DNA of 10,911 nt from an uncultured Rhizobiaceae group bacterium (lineage in GTDB: Bacteria; Pseudomonadota; Alphaproteobacteria; Rhizobiales; Rhizobiaceae): positions 1-10,911 of the forward strand of contig CALAIO010000107.1 of NCBI GenBank assembly GCA_937923355.1. The letters are read 5' to 3'. Made by a program: the position numbers and the translations under genes. Below, in pieces: positions 1 through 9,200 of this stretch; positions within the stretch are counted from its first letter, which is position 1; each line of letters begins with the position of its first letter. The notes beneath the pieces were generated by a model, which was not told where the DNA came from, ran no database searches, and saw only the letters and a program-made list of their open reading frames with translations.

Positions 1-294
1 AACTTCCAACCGCTCTCCAGCTAATAAAGTACCGCCAGTCAGGAGTAGCTCTGGATCAGAACCACCATTATATCCAGTATGTGCTGACGCCCCAAATGTT
101 GTTGGCGCTGATGTCAGCGTATTGCTGATGACAGTATAATTGCCAGCACCAAACACGGCGTCTAGATCGTCTATCATCGAAACATCATCAACCTGCGTTG
201 TGCCTGAATTCTCTACAGACATTACAAATGTAAACTGAGTGTTTCCGTTCGATTGTATGGTAGGCGTTCCAGAAACTGATTTGGTAGCGGTTAA
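1..294 (-). repeat. DUF11-type module 27, second subtype, cut by window edge
   Basis: It begins L-T-A-T-K-S-V-S-G-T-P-T-I-Q, followed by the canonical F-T-F-V-M-S-V-E-N-S-G-T-T-Q-V-D-D-V strand pair. It then reads D-D-L-D-A-V-F-G-A-G-N-Y-T-V, A-S-A-H-T-G-Y-N-G-G, LLLTGGTLLAGERLEV and runs off the window. The D-D-L-x-x-V-F-G / Y-N-G / LL-x-G / L-x-x-G-E pattern is a recognisable DUF11-like subtype found in large bacterial surface proteins. It differs from the main array, suggesting that a second array of this subtype continues leftward. Ninety-eight residues are visible. Confidence 0.8.
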
Positions 295-3200
295 TTCTGG
301 TGCGCCACAGAAAATCAGTGGAATATTATTGTTAAAGATTGATGGATCACCCGCCTCAATTTCGAAAGTGAAGTAGAACGGATTTGCAGCCGCACTGCCA
401 TCAGACAAATCGCCCGTGTTACCAATTTCACCCGCACCCAAAACAGCTGGATTTGCAGGCAACAAGCTTGTTGCATCCAGAGAACCCAAGGGCAATCTGT
501 CCGTGCTTGCTGCGCCTGTAGCAGGCAAGGTTGCATTAAGGGTGTAAGTACCCGGTGCAGATACGAAGAACTGGAAAGAGCCATCTGAACCATCGCGCAC
601 AATCGTGATGTTGTTGGATGTACCAACGCCTGCCTGAGTGCCAATAGGACCCGTTACCGAGATAAAACCGCCTGGCAAGATGCGTGCTGTTTCCTGACAG
701 TAGAAGTAACCTGTCGGGTCATAGTCCTGCGCATCTGGAATACCATCGCCATCACGGTCTCCAGTTGGTGATTCAGCCGTATCAGGAGAACCGTCGTTGT
801 CTGCATCTTCTAGCGGTGGCGGTGTTGGATTTATATCGGTTGCATCACCTGGCGTTACACTAGGGTCATCTGAAGATACTGGCACCGCAATCATGTCAGA
901 TGTCGCAGTTGCAGTATTGCCTTGAGACGGGAAGCCCTCAGAAAAATCTACACGTGTTGTAATTATTATTGTGCCTGAATTTGTAGGATCAAGTTGCACA
1001 TCGCCAACGAATAACTGCGTTATTGCCACGCCATTATAAGAAGCGTTTTCGCTCCCTGTTCCTGCAAAGCCTGAGGCTGTTACATCGGTTGTGATGACGG
1101 AAGCTGGCGCAAGTGCTGCGGATAAATCATCCTCAACTTGCAGATTTGTAAGCGTCACATTGCCTGTATTTTCTACATTGATTTCATAAACAATATCGTA
1201 AACGAACGGAAAGACTTGCGTCACAGATATCCGTGATTTTGTGATATCCATACTTGGTACATTAGGAATATCCGTAACAGTAGGATCATCGTCACCAGCA
1301 GGATTTGCTGGATCGTCAGACAAATCAGATACAGGCGGACCTGTAGGCGGATTGCCAGTGACCGTTGCCTGATTAGTAAAGGAACCTGAATTAATATCAT
1401 CCTGATCCAAAACCTTGACAGCAGTGAAAGTCGTTGTATCCGAGATGCCCGGCAACAGTGCTGTAATTGGGCCACCTGAAACAGATGCCTCAGGGTCATC
1501 CAGCGTGATGTTTGTCAGCGTTACATTGCCCGTATTGGTAACTGTAAATGTATAGGTAATTTCATTGCCTGGAACGGGTGGATTATCAAACCCAGAAATA
1601 TCAGCTACCTTCTCAACTGCGATAGACGGCATTGGCGTCAGTGGCGTTATGGTTGGATCATCGGTGCCAGTAGGATTTGCAGGATCATCAGATAAATCTG
1701 TAACCGCAGGGCCAGTTGGTGGCGTACCAGTTACCGTCGCCTGATTTTCAAAACTGCCCGAATTGATTTCATCTTGCGTCAGCGTATGAACAGCTGTGAT
1801 CGTAGACGTATCAACCTGGCCCGGAATAAGCGTAATTGGCCCGCCAGAAACAACCGCACCGATATCAGTTACACCCACATCGGTCAGGGTTACATTGCCA
1901 GTATTTTCGATACGAAATGCATAGACAATCGTGTCGCCTTCGTCGATGCTACCATCGCCACCATCATTTATCGTTGCTGTTTTTTCAATAGTAATATCCG
2001 GAACTGCAGGCAAAGTTATTATGGTCGGATCATCTTCACCTGTTGCATCTGCAGGGTCATCAGATAAATCCGTCACAGGTGCCGCACCGCCTGGAGGATT
2101 ACCAGAAACGGTCGCCTGATTTTCATAGCTGCCTGAATTGATTTCATCTTGCGTTAAAATGTGTTGCGCAGTGAAAGTTGCAGTATCCACAATGCCCGGA
2201 AGAAGAGACGTAATTGGCCCGCCAGATACAACGGCATCATCATCACTAATCGTGATATTAGTAAGCGTCACATTACCTGTATTGGTAACAGTGAAAGTAT
2301 AGTTGATTGCATCGCCTTCATCGACACTGCCGTCACCACCATCATCAATGGTTGCAAATTTTTCAATTTCGATTGACGGTGCGGTTGGCAGAGTCGTTAC
2401 TGTAGGATCATCCTCACCTGTTGCATCTGCAGGGTCATCCGACAAATCTGTTATAGGCACTGCGCCACCTGGAGGATTACCAGAAACAGTTGCCTGATTT
2501 TCATAGCTACCTGAATTGATTTCATCCTGCGTTAGAATGTGCTGTGCCGTGAAGGTAGCTGTATCTACAATGCCAGGAAGAAGAGAAGTAATCGGCCCCC
2601 CTGACACAACGGCATCATCATCACTAATCGTAATATTTGTTAGCGTCACATTGCCTGTATTGGTAACAGTGAATGTGTAGTTGATTGCATCGCCTTCATC
2701 GACACTACCATCTCCACCATCATCAATCGTTGCAACCTTCTCAATTGAAATGGAAACGTTCGTTGGAAGGGTCGTGATTGTAGGGTCATCATTACCTGTA
2801 GGATCAGTTGGGTCATCCGACAAATCTGTTACAGGTGCTGCACCACCTGGAGGGTTGCCAGAGACGGTTGCCTGATTTTCATAGCTACCGGAATTAATTT
2901 CATCTTGTGTCAGAACATGCTGGGCTGTGAAGGTTGTTGTATCAGAAATGCCCGGTAGCAGTGATGTAATTGGTCCGCCTGAAACAACAGCATCATCATC
3001 CGTTAAAGTAATACCCGTTAGCGTCACGTTGCCTGTATTGGTAACCGTAAATGTGTAGTTGATTGCATCCCCTTCATCGACGCTACCATCTCCACCATCA
3101 TCAATCGTTGCTACTTTCTCTATTGAAATAGAAGGCGCTGTTGGAATGGTTGTTACCGTTGGATCATCCACACCTGTCGGATCAGTTGGGTCATCTGACA

Positions 3201-6200
3201 AATCAGTGACAGGAGCACCGCCACCTGAGGGAGTACCCGAGACGGTAGCCTGGTTTTCATAGCTGCCTGAATTGATTTCATCTTGTGTCAGAACATGCTG
3301 TGCTGTGAAGGTTGCTGTATCTGCAACTCCTGGAAGCAGAGATGTGATCGGCCCGCCTGAAACAACAGCATCATCATCACTAATCGTAACATTTGTTAAG
3401 GTCACATTGCCTGTATTGGTAACAGTGAATGTATAATTAATCGCATCGCCTTCATCTACACTGCCGTCACCGCCATCATCAATCGTTGCTACTTTCTCAA
3501 TCGAAATGGAAGGCGCTGTTGGAATGGTTGTTATGGTTGGATCATCATTGCCTGTTGGATCAGCAGGATCATCAGACACATCCGTGACCGCAGGCCCTGA
3601 TGGCGGTGTACCTGAAACAGTAGCCTGATTTTCATAGCTGCCTGAATTGATTTCATCTTGCGTAAGGGCATGCTGGGCAGTGAAAGTAGCCGTGTCAGAA
3701 ATACCTGGAAGCAATGATGTGATTGGCCCGCCCGAGACAACTGCATCATCATCAGTGAGTGTGATATTTGTAAGTGTCACATTGCCAGTGTTCGTAACAG
3801 TAAAGGTATAGTTTATGACATCACCTTCATCGACGCTGCCATCACCGCCATCGTCTATAACACCCATTTTCTGCACCGCTATTGAAGGCGAACTAGGGAT
3901 AGTCGTATTGGTTGGATCATCATCGCCCGTCGCATCTGCCGGATCATCAGACAGGTCTGTAACAGGGTCTGCGCCACCTGGAGGATTGCCAGAAACAGTC
4001 GCCTGATTTTCATAGCTACCGGAATTAATCTCGTCTTGCGTCAGAATATGTTGGGCTGTGAAGGTTGCTGTATCCGAAATACCCGGAGGTAATGACGTGA
4101 TAGGTCCACCAGCGACAACCGCATCATCATCCGTTAAAGTAATACCCGTTAGCGTTACGTTACCCGTATTGGTAACAGTAAATGTGTAATTAATTGCATC
4201 GCCTTCATCAACGCGACCATCGCCGCCATCATCAATGGTAGAAAACTTCTCAACTTCAATTGAAGGTGTTTGAACAAGTTCTATAATTGTTGGGTCGTCT
4301 TCACTGGTCGAATCAAACGGGTCATCAGACAAATCAGAAACTGGCGCACCACCTGAAAACGGCGTTCCTTCGACGCTTGCCTGATTAGAATATGAGCCTG
4401 AATCGATCTCTGGTTGGGTCAATACATGTTGAGCTGTAAATGTATCGGTATCTACTGTATCCGGATCAAGAGAGGTCAATGGGCCACCGCTTACAACAGC
4501 ATCATCGTCTGTAACTGTAATATTGGTGAGTGTCACATTGCCAAGATTTTCAACGCGGAATGTGTAATTGATGACATCGCCTTCATCAACACTACCGTCG
4601 CCACCATCATCCACTGTGCCTACCTTGGTAATTACGATTAGTGGGTTTAGCGGAAATGTTACAACTGTTGGATCATCATCAGTACCCGTTGCAGGGTCGT
4701 CTGATGGTTCGGATATCGTTCCAGAACCAGGTGTCGTAGCCGTCACACTTGCCTGATTAGCAAATGTACCAGAATTAAGATCATTCAAGGTTATGACGTG
4801 AACACCTACAAAAGTTGTTGTGTCTTCTTCACCAGGGGCAAGCGAAATGGAGCCATTGGTGGCAGTCGGATTAACGATAACATCATCGGAAGTAATGGTT
4901 GCATCAGTATCTGAAACAAAAATCTGTGACAGATTTACATTACCGTTGTTCACGATGCGGAATGAATAGAGAATTTCATCACCAACCTCGATCGTACCAT
5001 CGCCAAAGTCATCCAGCACGGCTGTTTTCTCAATCTCAATGGAGGGATTTTGTGGAATTGTAACAATTGTAGGATCCTGCGTACCACCTACAGCAGGATC
5101 ATCGGAGTCGTTGGTAATCTCCACGCCATTTGGATCTGTAGCTCGAATAGATGCCTGATTTTCAAACTCTCCAGCATCGATATCTTCCTGCGTCAAGGTT
5201 CGAGTAGCAGTGTAAGTAGTTGAATCAACATTATTTTGAACTGTAGCTGTTGGATCAAATGGCACAAGCGTAGCAATTGGCGAGCCTGAAAGCACGACAC
5301 CATTATCTTCCACGATGACATTCGTAAGCGTAACATTACCTGTATTGGTGATGGTGAAAGCATAATCGATTGTGTCCCCAACCTGCACAGGGGTGCTGAA
5401 ATTTGGCGTGCCAACTTTCTCAACAGTGATACCAGGAGTTTGAACAGCGTTTAAAGTAACACTATCTGGAGGAGAGGTTACTATGCCAACCGCTGTTACA
5501 TTATCATTTTCTGCGAAGGCTTCATTTGTTACAGAACCAGCATCCAAATCTACTTGGGTAATGGTATATTGAGCAGTACAAGTTTCGCTACTACCCCCAA
5601 AAGCGATTGGAACAAGGTTTCCAGTAAAACAAGGGATAGGACCCGAAATACGATCATCAATAACTTCTGTAGTTCCGGTAAGGGTTCTGCCACCATTATT
5701 GGTAATCACATAAGTATATGTGATTACTTCACCGACCGCAGTAAAAGGTGCATTGGTTGTTGACTTTTCAATCATCAAGGCTGCTGGTTGACCATCAGGA
5801 ATAGTTTCTGAAACAGTTGGGGACGTAGTAGTGCCGTCTGTAGAGCTTGCCAAGTTTGTTACCGTACCACGGTCAAGGTCTACTTGGGTGACAGCGTAAG
5901 TCCCTGTACAAAGAAGCGTATTATCAGGCGCTGTCGGTGATAATCCTCCAGCAGGAATTGGTTGGCAGCTTATATCTGCAGGATCAGTAATAAGATTATC
6001 TGTAATGGAGATTGGAGTGGTAATTCTTGTGTTACCACTATTCGTGACCAGATATTCATAAGTTACGAGATCTCCAACGTTTGCAAAATTCACAATCGTT
6101 GCGTCTTTAACTACCGTCATCGCAGGTGATTGCTGAATTGTGGTTACCGTTGGATCGTCGTCACCAGCAGGATTAGCAGGATCATCTGATATATCAGAAA

Positions 6201-9200
6201 CAGGAGGCCCTGTTGGCGGATTACCCTCTACAGTTGCGGTGTTGGTAAAACTTCCTGCATCAATATCATCTTGGGTAATCGAATATGTTGCCTGATAGGT
6301 CGTCGTATCGACCTCACCTGGTTCTAAGGCGATTGGTGTTCCCGTAACACTTACCAACACATCCTCAACTTCAATATTCGTAAGCGTTACATTTCCCGTA
6401 TTTTCAATTCGGAATGAATAAGTAATTATATCCCCTGCTACAGGTGGCGTTGAAAAGCCTGAAATATCATCCACCTTTTCCAGAGCCAATGAAGGTGTCT
6501 GAACGAAAGTTACAGTGGTAGGATCATCATTACCTGTGGCATCTGCCGGATCATCCGAAACATCAGTAGCAATTTCACCATTAGGCCCTGTACCATTAAC
6601 AGTGGCAGTATTTGTAAAAAACCCATCATCGATATTTTGCTGGGTAATAACATGGGTTGCAGTAAAGGATGTTGTGTTTGTAACACCAGGTTGGATCGTA
6701 ATTGGACCACCTGATACTGACACCTGAAGATCCGTTATCGTTACCCCTGATAGCGGCAAGTTACCTGTATTGGTCACTGTAAACGCATATTCAATGGTAT
6801 CCCCTTCATCGACACCATCACCCCCATCAATAAGAGTAGCAACCTTCTCAAGTTCAATGGATGCTTCTCGTGCTAACGGGATAATAGTAGGATCATCATC
6901 ACCAGCAGCATTTGCTGGATCATCGGAATCATCCGTTGCAGTACCGCCAGAAGGCGTATCACCTATAACTTCCGCCTGATTTAAAACTTCACCACGATTA
7001 ATATTAGCCTGCGTAATGGGATAGCTAGCCGTAAAGGTTGTACTATCAATTTCAGTTGGCAATAGAGATATAGGCCCACCTGAAACCGTAACCAGCGGGT
7101 CGGTGATTGTAATATCAGAGAGCGTCACATTACCTGTATTTTCAACTGTAAACGTGTAGTTGATAATATCACCGACATCTGGGCGGCCATCACCGCCATC
7201 ATCCAAAACACCTACCTTTGTTAAACGGATCATAGGTACTTCTGGTAGTTGCACGACAGTAGGATCATCATCGGTACCAGTGGATGGATCATCTGATGGC
7301 TCAGTGATTGGTGGTAGACCAGATGGTGTGTCTGCAGATACTTCCGCCTGGTTTGAAAAGCTACCATTATTAATATCATCTTGCGTTAAAACGCGTGTTG
7401 CAGTGAATGTTGCAGTATCAACAATGCCAGGTTCCAGTGTCAGTATTGGCCCACCAACAACCGTTGCATCATCGTCTGTTACATTAACATCTGTGAGTGT
7501 CACATTACCTGTGTTTTCAACACGAAATGTGTAGCTGATAACATCGCCTTCTTGTGCTGGTGTAGACAGACCAGAAATATTGGCAACTTTTTCGATTTCA
7601 ATTACAGGGTTTCTTGCTGGACCTGGCGTTACAATCTCATCACTATCCCCAACGCTTTGGCCACTTGGGTCAGCTGAAGTAGCCGTTACAGAGGCTTCAT
7701 TCGTTATGGAACCCGTATTAACATCACCTTGTAGGACGGTATAGTTTAGCGAACAGGTTGTGGTATCCGTAACGCCTGGGTCTAAAGAAGCTATCGTACA
7801 GGAAAAACCTGCATCGATAGGGTCTGTCACTATGATGTTGGTGAGGCGAACATTGCCTGTATTTTCAACATCAAATGTGTAATTTACCAAACTGCCTTCC
7901 GGACCAAATGGTGAAGGAGAAGCAGACTTGGTCACTTCAACTGCAGGGGCAGCAGCTGGGCCATTGATTGTTAGATTACCCGAGCCATTGATCGTTGTAC
8001 CTTGAGGTGTTGTAGCGCTAGCATTTGCAACATTGTCAATCCGACCCAAGTCTATGTCATCTTGATCAACTGTATAATTTCCAACACATGAATTATCCGT
8101 GGCACCCACTGCCAATGTTGGAATTGTACACATTAAAGATGGAATAAGTGGATCAGAAACCATCACGTTAGTAAGTGTTTGATTGCCATCATTGTTCACT
8201 GAAATCGTATAAACAACCGTCTCTCCAACTGTTGTAAAAGTTGTTGGGAGTGCTGATTTTGAAATCGCTATTGAAGGGGTCGTATTGGCATTTACTGTTT
8301 CTGTTGCAGGAGCAGATACAACGGGTGTTACGCCCATAAAGGTTGTATTTGCCGTTGCCTCATTGACAACAACGCCAACATCCAAATCATCCTGATCAAC
8401 TGAATAAGTGAAAGTTCCCGTACAGCTAAAACTCTCACCTGGTGTCAAATCAGGATTGGCAGGCGTCGGTGTATAACAGGCAATTGGAGAGCCTGGAATT
8501 GTATTATCCGTAATCGTAATAGGCGTTGCAAAAGATACCGTTCCATCATTTGTCACTTCAAATGAATATGTAATTGTATCGCCAACGTTTGCAAAAGTAG
8601 AACCACCAGCGGCAGTCTTTGTTAACATTAATGACGGAACACCACCGAGTGGGATAGTTTCTGATACTTGTGGTGAGGTTACATTTCCATCTGTTGCAGT
8701 TGCCAGGTTTGTCACTTCAAACAAAGCCACATCATTTGCATCTACAACGTATGAACCTTGGCATTCAATGCTTTGTGAGGGTAACAATCTGCTCGTTGCT
8801 GGTGTCCCGACAAGTGGCAACGGATCACAGGTGACAGATGGGATACGGCTATCCGTAACTGTAATCGGATCAACGATTGAAGTGTTGCCCGAGTTGGTTA
8901 CAACATAAGTATAATTCGCCACTGCACCAACGACAAAATCAACCGGGTCAATAGGGTCAGCTGTTTTTGTCAGTGTTAATGCAGGGAGTTGAGTTGCATT
9001 CACCGTTACATCATCAGGTGCTGATGTTATCACACCATCTGTTGCATCAGCCGTATTTGTAACATTACCCAAATCAAGATCATCTTGGTCGACTGTGTAA
9101 GTTCCTGTACAAAGAATAGAGCTGCCTGGATCAAGAATACCGCCAGTGAGTGGCGAACAAGAAACCGAAGCAATACGATCATCTGAAACACTAATCGCAG

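Noticed and set aside
1624..4638. Regular direct repeats considered as a CRISPR array or non-coding satellite.
   Set aside because: The unit is 378 bp, there are no short repeat-plus-spacer units, the frame is kept through every copy, and the differences are codon-structured.
1931..4756. Recurring plus-strand open frames of about 62-67 codons (Ser/Pro-rich, starting M-x-S-P-S-S-T-L-P-S-P-P-S-S) at roughly 378-bp spacing, suggesting a family of small genes.
   Set aside because: They are the antisense reading of the conserved DDGGDGSVDEGD to tail segment of each repeat. Their spacing equals the repeat period, they have no convincing ribosome binding sites, and the minus-strand frame explains the conservation through silent-site differences.
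6118..6120. In-frame ATG codons (for example at 6118-6120, and at 1249-1251 near the start of repeat 26) as possible gene starts that would split the frame into several genes.
   Set aside because: The frame continues upstream through each ATG without a stop, with conserved repeat sequence on both sides, so they are internal methionines.
7160..7534. A 124-codon plus-strand open frame that could be a separate gene.
   Set aside because: It lies wholly opposite repeats 9 and 10 of the long gene and has the same Ser/Pro/Val-rich antisense composition as the other shadows, with no family signature.
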